Shown: in pieces, positions 14,734 through 20,818 of the stretch
Numbering within the stretch: position 1 is the first letter of the stretch
Layout: each line of letters begins with the position of its first letter
Virus record (IMG/VR): IMGVR_UViG_3300044655_001189
Coordinates: 1 to 64,000 of that record
DNA length: 64,000 nucleotides
Direction: 5' to 3' (one strand)
Source of the DNA: a virus
The notes under the pieces: generated by a model
The model's input: the letters and a program-made list of their open reading frames with translations, nothing else
What the model was told of the DNA's origin: nothing
Database searches by the model: none
Made by a program: the position numbers and the translations under genes

Positions 14734-15273
14734 TTAGAAGTATCTGCTACGTTTGAGAGGATGAGTTTTGGAGAGAGCATCGAAGTATGGTTCTCCTGTA
14801 ACGCGGTCTACCTCATTTTTGCAGAGTTGGTAGTAGTCAGAATCAGAAAGATGCGGATGGTGAGCGATATGATTGCTGTGCTCCGTTTTAGAACGGGTGA
14901 CAGAATCATTAGTGCCAATCCAAGGCTTGTGACTGGATAGGCGCTGGCCGCAAATTAAACAGATACGTAATGTATTCGGCTCTTCAAACAAAGGAATGCG
15001 CTCAAGTTTATCCCATTCAGAAACAGGAATACCAACTTGAAAGCGTTTGTCAAGACTATCCCATTTGACCATCCGAAGCTTTTTTTCATCAGCATCTGGA
15101 AGTTTAATGAAGATGCTATCTGGAAAGTCAGGGTGCTTGCGCCCATCATACATTAGAGCAAGATGCTCTAATTCACGGTTAACATCAAATAGCTTGGATA
15201 GAAGCTCAGCTTTACGGACATCTGCATTGTGAACGGCTGAGTCAAGGCTGATATGGAAATGGGATTGTTCCAT
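14734..15273 (-). CDS. Zinc-finger-like hypothetical protein (179 aa)
   Basis: A 179-residue protein starting MEQSHFHISLDSAVHNADVR. At about residues 104-140 CLICGQRLSSH and a following H-rich stretch (HSNHIAHHPH) could coordinate zinc. The N-terminal half is acidic and helical. It is 2 bases upstream of the phosphoribosyltransferase gene and surely co-transcribed. In bacterial ComF proteins a zinc finger is fused N-terminally, so this may supply that part in trans, which is speculative. Confidence 0.65.
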   Translation of the reverse strand: MEQSHFHISLDSAVHNADVRKAELLSKLFDVNRELEHLALMYDGRKHPDFPDSIFIKLPDADEKKLRMVKWDSLDKRFQVGIPVSEWDKLERIPLFEEPNTLRICLICGQRLSSHKPWIGTNDSVTRSKTEHSNHIAHHPHLSDSDYYQLCKNEVDRVTGEPYFDALSKTHPLKRSRYF

Positions 15274-15283
15274 GGTTGTAGAT

Positions 15284-15327
15284 GCAGCGTTGTGAACCCG
15301 TTAGGGCAAGGCCATTACGCTGCGGCC
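15284..15327 (-). promoter_or_regulatory. Structured 5' leader with two exclusive folds
   Basis: In the leader of the gene starting at 15273, GCAGCG (15284-15289) can pair with CGCTGC (15318-15323) around an inner CCC/GGG stem. Alternatively GGCC at 15310-15313 can pair with GGCC at 15324-15327, which encloses the second arm. The two folds exclude each other, which is typical of leader RNAs that control translation or attenuation. Confidence 0.4.
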
Positions 15328-15342
15328 TTTGGTTGGTTAAGG

Positions 15343-15350
15343 GATAGTGA
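15343..15350 (-). promoter_or_regulatory. TCACTATC octamer, copy 4
   Basis: Lies 5 bases after the stop of the gene at 15356 and 69 bases upstream of the ATG at 15273, at the 5' side of the structured leader. Confidence 0.55.
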
Positions 15351-15355
15351 AAGAT

Positions 15356-15709
15356 TTAATGTGCATTACGACACGCTTGTAGTAAGCGTGTTGCATAAGG
15401 CAGTGCGTGGTATTCACGCAGAAATTCCTCGGACAGTTGGCATCTGTGTACTGCCGTATATCCGATTGGTATAACCTCCAGAACACTTGTGATTATGTCC
15501 GCTTTAATCAGGGCTTGCAATATCCCTTCGTTTTCGGAGTAGTTCTTTATTATGGCTTGGTCAACATCTACAAAGCGGTCTATTACTACCGTTGCGGTCA
15601 TAAAGTCCTCCCCTGTGGACTCTTCGTAAAGAGTAATATCCGTCAGGTGACGGTAGGTATCGCGGTACATGACAGCGATACAGGCGGTGTTTAAAAAGGT
15701 AATTTTCAT
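15356..15709 (-). CDS. Hypothetical protein (117 aa)
   Basis: A 117-residue protein starting MKITFLNTACIAVMYRDTY. Alternating hydrophobic strands in the first half and a helix-rich second half with a conserved-looking LSEEFLREYHALPYATRLL end. Similar small proteins occur in accessory regions of many phages, but I cannot name a family. It is preceded by a palindrome (GCCAATATTGGC, 15775-15786) and a three-way-junction RNA. No octamer precedes it. Confidence 0.7.
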   Translation of the reverse strand: MKITFLNTACIAVMYRDTYRHLTDITLYEESTGEDFMTATVVIDRFVDVDQAIIKNYSENEGILQALIKADIITSVLEVIPIGYTAVHRCQLSEEFLREYHALPYATRLLQACRNAH

Positions 15710-15774
15710 TCGTTATGGTGTTGCTCTGAAACCTACATTTGAGTAGGAACGCCAGCATCTAAGTTTTTGGTTAT

Positions 15775-15786
15775 GCCAATATTGGC
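15775..15786. promoter_or_regulatory. Perfect 12-base palindrome GCCAATATTGGC
   Basis: A perfect palindrome in the leader of the gene starting at 15709, just downstream (leftward) of the three-way-junction RNA. It could be an operator or an additional RNA hairpin. Confidence 0.4.
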
Positions 15787-15792
15787 TTTGCT

Positions 15793-15835
15793 CCCCTTGT
15801 CACATCGCTGTGACTAACGCTCTCAGAGCAAGGGG
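15793..15835 (-). ncRNA. Three-way-junction structured RNA element
   Basis: An outer 6-base-pair stem (CCCCTT 15793-15798 with AAGGGG 15830-15835) encloses two perfect hairpins: GTCAC/GTGAC (15799-15814, 6-base loop) and GCTC/GAGC (15819-15829, 3-base loop). All bases of the three helices pair without mismatch. It lies between the stop of the gene at 15848 and the next start at 15709. It may terminate transcription, protect the 3' end or regulate the next gene. The strand is inferred from the flanking genes. Confidence 0.6.
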
Positions 15836-15847
15836 AATTACTACGTT

Positions 15848-16171
15848 TTAGTTAATTGGGCTTAATATCCAATTAGATGCATCGCAGAAGTGAGGGTTAC
15901 GAATAATAGCATATTGAAAATTCAATATATCTTGCGCAAGTCTTGGACATTGAATGCGTCTAGCTTGGCAGGTCATTAGACGAAGCATACGAAGGGCAGT
16001 AGCAATGTCGAATTCGTTGTTGATACCTAAGTAGCATTTGTTGAATTCAATTGCAATGATGTCGTAAGCTATGCCTCGTTTGCCGCTACGATAGGCAGAA
16101 GTGGAGGCTTTGAGTTGTTTGCGTGTGTAGTTAACAATCTCAGGACGGTTGGCAAATGGTACGTGTTGCAT
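15848..16171 (-). CDS. Hypothetical protein (107 aa)
   Basis: A 107-residue, basic, helix-rich protein starting MQHVPFANRPEIVNYTRKQLK. Has CQARRIQCPRLAQDIL and a Trp near the C-terminus. Single-gene unit: the octamer at 16199 lies 27 bases before its ATG and the three-way-junction RNA follows its stop. No family recognised. Confidence 0.7.
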   Translation of the reverse strand: MQHVPFANRPEIVNYTRKQLKASTSAYRSGKRGIAYDIIAIEFNKCYLGINNEFDIATALRMLRLMTCQARRIQCPRLAQDILNFQYAIIRNPHFCDASNWILSPIN

Positions 16172-16198
16172 TGGTAAGAGTATTAGGCACTGTTTGAT

Positions 16199-16206
16199 GA
16201 TAGTGA
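16199..16206 (-). promoter_or_regulatory. TCACTATC octamer, copy 5
   Basis: 27 bases upstream of the ATG at 16171. TAGTG within it can pair with CACTA about 10 bases upstream, forming a small hairpin. Confidence 0.6.
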
Positions 16207-16262
16207 GGTTCCGACACTACATTGGATTGCTCACTGGTGGCTACTGTCACAGCAGTCATAGC

Positions 16263-16292
16263 TCCCTATGCTTTGTTTCCGTGGCATAGGGA
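16263..16292 (-). terminator. 9-bp hairpin after the 73-aa gene
   Basis: TCCCTATGC (16263-16271) pairs perfectly with GCATAGGGA (16284-16292). The hairpin starts 7 bases past the stop of the gene at 16299. There is no T-run, so it may be a processed or stability hairpin rather than a classical intrinsic terminator. Confidence 0.5.
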
Positions 16293-16298
16293 TAGGCG

Positions 16299-16520
16299 TT
16301 AGCCTTTGAAGAGAATGCGGTCAAGACGCGCATACTTTTCTTCTTTGGTTAATAATTCGGTGTTGATTACACGGTCAACACTTAGGCCTGCTGCCACAGC
16401 ATCAGCAATAATTGCTTCATGCTTGCGTGGTTTGCGAGGTGGCGTGGTCAGGGTTTTGCCATATAGTATGACAGGTTCTGAAACACAGGTAATAGTGGTA
16501 ATTCTGGGTCGCTTAGCCAT
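16299..16520 (-). CDS. Small basic hypothetical protein (73 aa)
   Basis: A 73-residue protein starting MAKRPRITTITCVSEPVILYG. It has a proline- and lysine-rich central part (TPPRKPRKHEAI) and a C-terminal helix (LLTKEEKYARLDRILF). A DNA- or RNA-binding role is possible from charge only. An opposite-strand frame of similar length is judged a shadow because all neighbours run leftward and the flanking hairpins fit this strand. Confidence 0.6.
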   Translation of the reverse strand: MAKRPRITTITCVSEPVILYGKTLTTPPRKPRKHEAIIADAVAAGLSVDRVINTELLTKEEKYARLDRILFKG

Positions 16521-16564
16521 TTGATGGTTTATTAAGCTTTGACGGTGTCTGCCATCATCAGTAA

Positions 16565-16611
16565 TCAGGAAACACCCTGACTAGATCCACAATGCTTCAC
16601 AGCAGGTGGAT
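16565..16611 (-). ncRNA. Tandem hairpins downstream of the membrane zinc-ribbon gene
   Basis: Two adjacent hairpins: TCAGG/CCTGA (16565-16580) and ATCCAC/GTGGAT (16585-16611) with a smaller inner stem. They lie between the stop of the gene at 16624 and the start at 16520. Another of the structured gaps in this region; function unknown. Confidence 0.45.
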
Positions 16612-16623
16612 TTCGGCTTTTAA

Positions 16624-17049
16624 TTAGTAACTGTTTAGAAGTTCTTGGTATTCAGCGTGTACAATGCAGTTACCACAGTATGTGTGACCGTTGGTGTGCG
16701 TGTACAATGGGCTGAATGAACCTCTGCGCTCACATGCATAGCAGCGCACTTCAACAGGACGATTAGGTATGTGAACATAACCAACTACCCTTGGCATTGG
16801 CCTTGGCACTGCCACAATAGGAGCTGGCTTAGCCACAGGCTTTTCAAGTTGACCATCTGCTATGTAGAAAGCAGATACAGCTGCAACGAATAGCGCAAGG
16901 AAACAGGCAATGCCTAAGCAGACTGTTGACTGCACCATTGGTATTAGCTGGAATGAGCCAAGCGTGGCTATCCAAACTAAGGTTAGTGAGAAGGTTGGTG
17001 CGATAGCGGCAGCTATCACATTGCGAACAAAGAAATACGTTGCTTGCAT
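16624..17049 (-). CDS. Membrane protein with C-terminal zinc ribbon
   Basis: A 141-residue protein. Residues about 5-35 (VIAAAIAPTFSLTLVWIATL) and about 40-62 (VCLGIACFLALFVAAVSAFYIA) are two membrane segments. A proline-rich linker follows (KPAPIVAVPRPMPR), then a cytoplasmic zinc ribbon CYAC...CGNC (about 108-130) with a nearby His pair. So a membrane anchor holds a four-cysteine zinc module. Possible roles are superinfection exclusion or recruiting a host factor to the membrane; these are guesses from architecture. The octamer at 17091 lies 41 bases upstream of its ATG. Confidence 0.75.
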   Translation of the reverse strand: MQATYFFVRNVIAAAIAPTFSLTLVWIATLGSFQLIPMVQSTVCLGIACFLALFVAAVSAFYIADGQLEKPVAKPAPIVAVPRPMPRVVGYVHIPNRPVEVRCYACERRGSFSPLYTHTNGHTYCGNCIVHAEYQELLNSY

Positions 17050-17090
17050 TGTTACTGGTGACGGTGTTTAGGCAGTCGTCGGCTGAGAGT

Positions 17091-17098
17091 GATAGTGA
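17091..17098 (-). promoter_or_regulatory. TCACTATC octamer, copy 6, with inverted partner
   Basis: 41 bases upstream of the ATG at 17049. A second copy of the core in opposite orientation (CACTATC on the plus strand, 17115-17121) forms a 7-base-pair inverted repeat with it, as expected for a dimeric operator or a hairpin promoter. Confidence 0.6.
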
Positions 17099-17137
17099 GT
17101 GTGCTATGACTACGCACTATCGGGTTATGGTCTAAAT

Positions 17138-17207
17138 CACGGACTTGGAACCGTGTTGCTTCGTATGAAGCAAGGCCTTACAAGGGATGTTCTCCCTTGT
17201 CCTCGGT
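17138..17207 (-). ncRNA. Three-hairpin RNA element, copy 1
   Basis: Read leftward after the stop of the gene at 17210: ACCGAGG, hairpin 1 (ACAAGGGA/TCCCTTGT, 17180-17200), AAGGCC, hairpin 2 (TTGCTTC/GAAGCAA, 17156-17173), hairpin 3 (CACGG/CCGTG closing loop TTCCAAGT, 17138-17155). A second element with the same order, loop and linker but different stem sequences lies at 17547-17613. The compensatory changes support a real RNA structure. It is not a tRNA: the loop is 8 bases and no T-arm or acceptor stem is present. Confidence 0.7.
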
Positions 17208-17209
17208 AA

Positions 17210-17464
17210 TTAGATGGCGCAATACAGGAACTGCAATGAGTGATTGTTCTGGGCACAGACCCAAAGCAATTGTTCAATAGAGAATTCTTGCAACATGAAC
17301 CATCGGTTGTCAGTCCGTGGCACATGAATGTGTGCTGTGTATCTGGCATCAGAGCGAGCCAGACCAAACTTCTCAGGGGTTTGCAATTCAAACCACTGTG
17401 AAACGTGGGTAACATTTAAGTCCTTGTCGTTACAAGGGCCTTGAGCAACAAAATGAAAGCGCAT
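17210..17464 (-). CDS. Hypothetical protein (84 aa)
   Basis: An 84-residue protein starting MRFHFVAQGPCNDKDLNVTHV. Contains many aromatic residues (SQWFEL, NRWFML) and four cysteines or histidines spread along it. Chosen over an overlapping leftward frame because it fits exactly between two three-hairpin elements, with the octamer at 17518 lying 53 bases upstream. No family recognised. Confidence 0.65.
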   Translation of the reverse strand: MRFHFVAQGPCNDKDLNVTHVSQWFELQTPEKFGLARSDARYTAHIHVPRTDNRWFMLQEFSIEQLLWVCAQNNHSLQFLYCAI

Positions 17465-17517
17465 GGTTTATCAATACCTATTCTTGGCTCGTAAGGATTT
17501 GAACGAGTTGCGTGGGT

Positions 17518-17525
17518 GATAGTGA
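17518..17525 (-). promoter_or_regulatory. TCACTATC octamer, copy 7
   Basis: 53 bases upstream of the ATG at 17464. AGTGA here can pair with TCACT six bases on, forming a short hairpin that includes the octamer. Confidence 0.6.
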
Positions 17526-17546
17526 AAGCCTCACTACGTGTTGATT

Positions 17547-17613
17547 ACTGGACTTGGAACCAGTCTGCCAATGCAGGGCCTTACAACCCACCACTACGGT
17601 GGGCTGTCCTCGG
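17547..17613 (-). ncRNA. Three-hairpin RNA element, copy 2
   Basis: Same plan as the element at 17138: ACCGAGG, hairpin 1 (ACAGCCCACC/GGTGGGTTGT, 17583-17607), AAGGCC, hairpin 2 (CTGC/GCAG, 17565-17576), hairpin 3 (ACTGG/CCAGT closing loop TTCCAAGT, 17547-17564). It begins right at the stop of the gene at 17614. Stem sequences differ from copy 1 but pairing is kept, while the loop TTCCAAGT and the linker are identical. Confidence 0.7.
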
Positions 17614-18039
17614 TTAATTGTTATTAGCCATATCAGTGTAGTACTGAATGATGCGGCTTTCTAAGCGATGGAAATGACCTTTGTTGCTTACTACATCAGC
17701 GAGGTCTGTCATGACCATAGATTTGCCATCAGGTAATGGAAGCGTAGCTTTGACAACGATTAAATCAAAAGCATTAACTTCTCCTTCTGACATACTAGCT
17801 AAGGCAGCTTGTTGCAAAGAATGGAAGGACGTTTGTGGAGCACGATTCTTACGCTGTATCAACGTGTATAGCCTGCGTGCTGCTTGTATCTCGTAGTAAG
17901 CTGATACCAACGTGTCGGCCACTCCTAACTTGTAGGATGTAACCTTCACCTGACCATAACGAGGCGTGAACTTGTAAACAAGCGTTTTGCCATCTAATGC
18001 TACTACTCTTAACTCATGGGTAACTGATGCGTTTGCCAT
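17614..18039 (-). CDS. Hypothetical protein (141 aa)
   Basis: A 141-residue protein starting MANASVTHELRVVALDGKTLVYKFTP. Beta strands at the N-terminus, then a helical core (SAYYEIQAARRLYTLIQRKNR) and an amphipathic C-terminal helix. No motif recognised. The ATG at 18039 is preceded after 10 bases by a stable hairpin (18050-18084) and after 254 bases by an octamer (18294), so its leader may be long and regulated. Confidence 0.7.
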   Translation of the reverse strand: MANASVTHELRVVALDGKTLVYKFTPRYGQVKVTSYKLGVADTLVSAYYEIQAARRLYTLIQRKNRAPQTSFHSLQQAALASMSEGEVNAFDLIVVKATLPLPDGKSMVMTDLADVVSNKGHFHRLESRIIQYYTDMANNN

Positions 18040-18049
18040 TTCTTACTGG

Positions 18050-18084
18050 GATGCTCTATAAACTCTTGCGAGAGGTCAAGCATC
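18050..18084 (-). promoter_or_regulatory. Nested hairpin just upstream of a start codon
   Basis: GATGCT (18050-18055) pairs with AGCATC (18079-18084), and inside it CTCT/AGAG (18063-18074) closes a TGCG loop. It lies 10 bases upstream of the ATG at 18039, where it could control translation initiation. Confidence 0.45.
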
Positions 18085-18615
18085 GAAACCTTTTGATTCA
18101 TCGCACAGCAATAGGGTTACGCCACTACAGCGCATTACCTACTACCATGCAATTAAATTTGCTTTAACGAAAGGAAAGCTTTAGCTTTCGCACACGCGGA
18201 TATTTACCACATAAGTAATGATACAACCAATATCAGATTGGATAATCACCGCTATTCAAGACATTACCATCATCGACAATACATCGGCTTGGTGATAGTG
18301 ACCCTTCGGAAACCCACGCTATACCTACGATTGATGCAATCAAATGTAATCAACCATGATACAGATAGCATAATAATAACTACTACTAATAGTATCTATA
18401 TATATATATGTGTGCGAGAAAGATTTTGAATTGTATGTGTGAAATAATCACAGACTATATATCCAAAAAAAGGTGATGGGGGGGATAAACGGAAATGACG
18501 AATGGTACGGGGGTTGGTGGGATGTGTCCCTCCACAGAAGATACTCTTATATCCACGGGTAATACCCTTATGTATTCTGTAATGGTGTTACTCTAGTAGA
18601 AGAGCTTAGAACTCT
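18085..18615. other. Gene-poor region with octamer and AT-rich tract
   Basis: No convincing gene on either strand; a rightward 63-codon frame at 18238 is low-complexity and unsupported. The leader side (to 18294) contains a GAAAGC/GCTTTC hairpin near 18175-18190. Around 18361-18415 lies an AT-rich stretch with TAATAATAA and an alternating TATATATATATA tract, followed by a G-run near 18478-18484. Such an unwinding-prone tract could be an origin or a boundary, but I see no iterons or other origin signs. Confidence 0.5.
18294..18301 (-). promoter_or_regulatory. TCACTATC octamer, copy 8
   Basis: The rightmost copy, 254 bases upstream of the ATG at 18039. No leftward open frame lies between, so a transcript from here would have a long structured leader. 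Confidence 0.5.
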
Positions 18616-18822
18616 TTATTTGATTTGGTCTTTAAGTGCTTTCTCTATGTTCCTACATGCTTTACAATCTGGGTTATCGCATAGGCTACAGTCGTCTAGG
18701 TTTTGCAGGAGTAAACCTTTGGCCACACAATACGTGAACATGACTGTATGATTTGGTGTAATAGGTTTGGCCATTAGGGACTTCATGAATGAGATCAGCT
18801 TCTCTTCTGTTAACCTGTCCAT
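18616..18822 (-). CDS. Small CxxC protein, paralogue of 19975-20478 C-terminus
   Basis: A 68-residue protein starting MDRLTEEKLISFMKSLMAKP. It matches the last ~65 residues of the 167-residue protein at 19975-20478 in order and spacing: LTxEKLxSF, AKP, a single Cys in the middle, then C-N/D-x-DC-K-x-C-R-x-x-E-x-ALK-x-Q-x-K. The cysteines (CSLCDNPDCKAC) probably bind zinc. This is either a duplicated module or a shortened copy of the longer gene. It stands alone downstream of the kinase-like gene. Function unknown. Confidence 0.75.
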   Translation of the reverse strand: MDRLTEEKLISFMKSLMAKPITPNHTVMFTYCVAKGLLLQNLDDCSLCDNPDCKACRNIEKALKDQIK

Positions 18823-18842
18823 TGCTTTTTAGTTTGAATCGT

Positions 18843-19205
18843 TTAATATAAACTTGCTATTTTTTCATTAATTCCATAATCAAGTAAGATGTATTTCTTG
18901 CCTTTTACCCCCCAATTTTGGGGATTACGTAAATCGCAGTTATCGAAATTAAATTCAAGAACTTTTGATTTAATACGTCTGATTACTAGGATTGGTATTG
19001 ATTCAACGGCAGCATATCTCTTCTGACATACAACACCCATGAACATCCATTTCAGTTCTGCTAATGGTGCTATATGCTTGTATTTATCCCAAATTCTTTT
19101 TTCATTAAGTCCTTGTAAATAACCTTTTCTACCTATAGGAATCTTGATAACTACATCATTAAATAGAATCACAAATCTCGTTGAATGTTTAAATGAAATC
19201 ATCAT
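18843..19205 (-). CDS. Kinase-fold-like mini-protein (120 aa)
   Basis: A 120-residue protein that keeps the order of protein-kinase landmarks in miniature. A strand ending DVVIKIP supplies a VAIK-like lysine. GLNEKRIWDKY follows, where the Glu could be the C-helix glutamate. Next comes an LAELKWMFMGVVCQKR hinge-like strand, then NFDNCDLRNPQNWG, recalling the catalytic loop D-x4-N, and finally ILLDYGI in place of DFG. Comparable short kinase-like proteins exist in phages, with unclear activity. There is no room for a full C-lobe, so it may be a pseudokinase or a substrate-binding domain. Two adjacent ATGs (19205, 19202) are possible starts. The start overlaps the stop of the 55-residue gene. 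Confidence 0.5.
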   Translation of the reverse strand: MMISFKHSTRFVILFNDVVIKIPIGRKGYLQGLNEKRIWDKYKHIAPLAELKWMFMGVVCQKRYAAVESIPILVIRRIKSKVLEFNFDNCDLRNPQNWGVKGKKYILLDYGINEKIASLY

Positions 19206-19369
19206 TTCACTTCGTGTATGTCTTTATAGAACAACCTCTGCTGCTTAACAGTAAATAGGAGTACGTGCACTGGTGTAGGTTCAATCACTTCTTTGCATAC
19301 ATGTGGTTCGTATGCTACGATAGGGCAAAGTAAACAGCTAAGGTAGTAGGTAAGGAATAGGGTTTTCAT
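19202..19369 (-). CDS. Small secreted or membrane peptide (55 aa)
   Basis: ATG at 19369 to TGA at 19202, 55 residues. The start MKTLFLTYYLSCLLCPIVA looks like a signal peptide or lipoprotein-like leader (LLCP, with Cys12 and Cys15). Its TGA overlaps the ATG of the kinase-like gene, suggesting translational coupling. Not recognised, but the overlap and the leader-like N-terminus support a real gene. Confidence 0.6.
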   Translation of the reverse strand: MKTLFLTYYLSCLLCPIVAYEPHVCKEVIEPTPVHVLLFTVKQQRLFYKDIHEVK

Positions 19370-19401
19370 TTTAGATTTATTTATAGTTTCTATGGATTGA
19401 A

Positions 19402-19914
19402 TTATTTATTCCAATGATTATTTTCTTTCTCCCAACTAAATGTTAAGTCTTGAGTTTTGTCATTATAGTACTTACCGACAAAGTCACTTTTAAAAGCACT
19501 GCCTGTGTTTTCAAATAAAGTCAAGGTTTTCACCTTAATCTCAGGATAATTCTCAAAAATCCATTCAGTCAAGAAGTTATAGTTTCCTCCACGAATAACT
19601 CCTGCTTCAACTAACAATAAAGTTTTGTCATTGAATCCGTGGTCATGAGTAAAAAAAGCATACACTAACTCCCGAATAAAATCTGAGTCCCAAGTCTGGT
19701 CAGGATAAGGCACATCAACTGAGAACCCATCTGCAATCTCTCCTTTGTAAGATAGGTTATGCCTAATAATCTGACCTACAATGCTAGAGTAATCACTAGA
19801 AACAGTAACTACTATAGTATTGCTTGCATTAAAACCTTGCTCTAACACTTCAAAAGATAAGCTTTTTATTAAAGCTAATTCTACTTCTATTGGTATTAAA
19901 TGTTCTTCTCTCAT
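19402..19914 (-). CDS. Possible phosphoribosyltransferase-fold protein
   Basis: A 170-residue protein. The strand-loop FNDKTLLLVEAGVIRGGNYNFL (about residues 93-114) has the shape of the PRPP loop of phosphoribosyltransferases (hydrophobic strand, acidic residue, then a G-x-x-x-G turn), but only one acidic residue is present where two are usual. The rest is alpha/beta in pattern. If correct, this phage carries two such folds (see 14258-14731). Confidence in the fold is low. It lies alone between two small accessory genes. Confidence 0.45.
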   Translation of the reverse strand: MREEHLIPIEVELALIKSLSFEVLEQGFNASNTIVVTVSSDYSSIVGQIIRHNLSYKGEIADGFSVDVPYPDQTWDSDFIRELVYAFFTHDHGFNDKTLLLVEAGVIRGGNYNFLTEWIFENYPEIKVKTLTLFENTGSAFKSDFVGKYYNDKTQDLTFSWEKENNHWNK

Positions 19915-19974
19915 GATTCCTCTATTCTGGGTTCATTGAGCCGCCCAATGCTATATCGTGTATGTATATAAGAA

Positions 19975-20478
19975 TCATTTGCATTGTTCTTTGAGTGCAT
20001 CTTCCAATCCCCTGCAGTTTTTGCAGTCTGAGTTATTGCACAGGTTAAATTGTTCGGATTGATATACGATGCCTTGGTCTATACATCCCGTAATTAGAAT
20101 CATTGGTTTGGGTGCATCGGGTTTGGCCGTAATGTCTTGGAGGAATGACATCAGTTTCTCTACGGTCAGTTCACCTTCCACCGAACCGTATGGTGCTTTC
20201 TTATCCTCAATCTGATGGATAATGCCTTGACCTTGTTCTAAATTCTCAATATGCTGCTTGAGGGTCATACCATCAGGAACATCTTTGAGGTCGATTACTT
20301 TTTTATTGTTTGTTACATCTGGTTGAAAATGTGTACAACGACATTGACACCCTGCTAAGTGCTTTGAATTAACGAACCAACTAGTGCACCAGCCACTTGT
20401 AGTGCTATGTTCTTTCAATGTATGCCCACAAACGCATTCTGCGTCATTAGAATTGATTGCTTTTTTCTTGTCTGTCAT
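19975..20478 (-). CDS. Two-module cysteine-rich protein (167 aa)
   Basis: The N-terminal part (about residues 14-52) has seven Cys and three His (CVCGHTLKEH, then CQCRCTHF), resembling a zinc-binding module. A linker of about 40 residues follows. The C-terminal part (about 102-167) is clearly related to the 68-residue protein at 18616-18822, with CNNSDCKNCRGLEDALK. It is the first leftward gene after the divergent control region, so it may be among the earliest expressed. Function unknown; a zinc-dependent host-interaction protein is a reasonable guess. Confidence 0.75.
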   Translation of the reverse strand: MTDKKKAINSNDAECVCGHTLKEHSTTSGWCTSWFVNSKHLAGCQCRCTHFQPDVTNNKKVIDLKDVPDGMTLKQHIENLEQGQGIIHQIEDKKAPYGSVEGELTVEKLMSFLQDITAKPDAPKPMILITGCIDQGIVYQSEQFNLCNNSDCKNCRGLEDALKEQCK

Positions 20479-20818
20479 GATTTCTATTGATTAGTGTTTC
20501 TGTATCGTGTATGTGTATAAGCATCCCTTCCCTGTCATGTTAGACAGAGTTGCCAGAAGCTTGGTTCGAAAGCTATTGGCACGCTACATGTATCTCTTGA
20601 CATCCCTGTTGGTGCTTGACTGTCCTCTCGATAAACTATCCTTTCGGTAGCATGACGTGACCAAGTTGACGGATGCTAAGTCAGAGCTTGGATTTGTGAG
20701 AGAGCGTGAGAACTGTAACTGGTAACTACTCCGAGGTGGTTTGGACGTCTATCGTTTCAGTCCAGGGGTCAGAGTTTTAGAGCCACCCCTATTGTGTCAT
20801 GGTACTGGTAGAAATGAG

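Noticed and set aside
17138-17613. Possible tRNA genes
   Set aside because: The conserved loop is 8 bases rather than 7, and there is no T-arm with TTC loop, acceptor stem or CCA end on either strand.
18238-18429. Rightward 63-codon frame in the gene-poor region
   Set aside because: Low-complexity, Ser/Thr/Ile-rich C-terminus arising from the TATATA tract, opposite to all neighbours and covering an octamer site.
20551-20572. GGTTCGA T-loop-like sequence suggesting a tRNA
   Set aside because: The stem closes with the loop in the wrong register, and D-arm, anticodon arm and acceptor stem cannot be formed around it.
20537-20650. Rightward 37-codon frame that could be a toxin-like peptide
   Set aside because: No start signal or homologue visible and it overlaps predicted RNA stems; kept only as a note in the divergent region.
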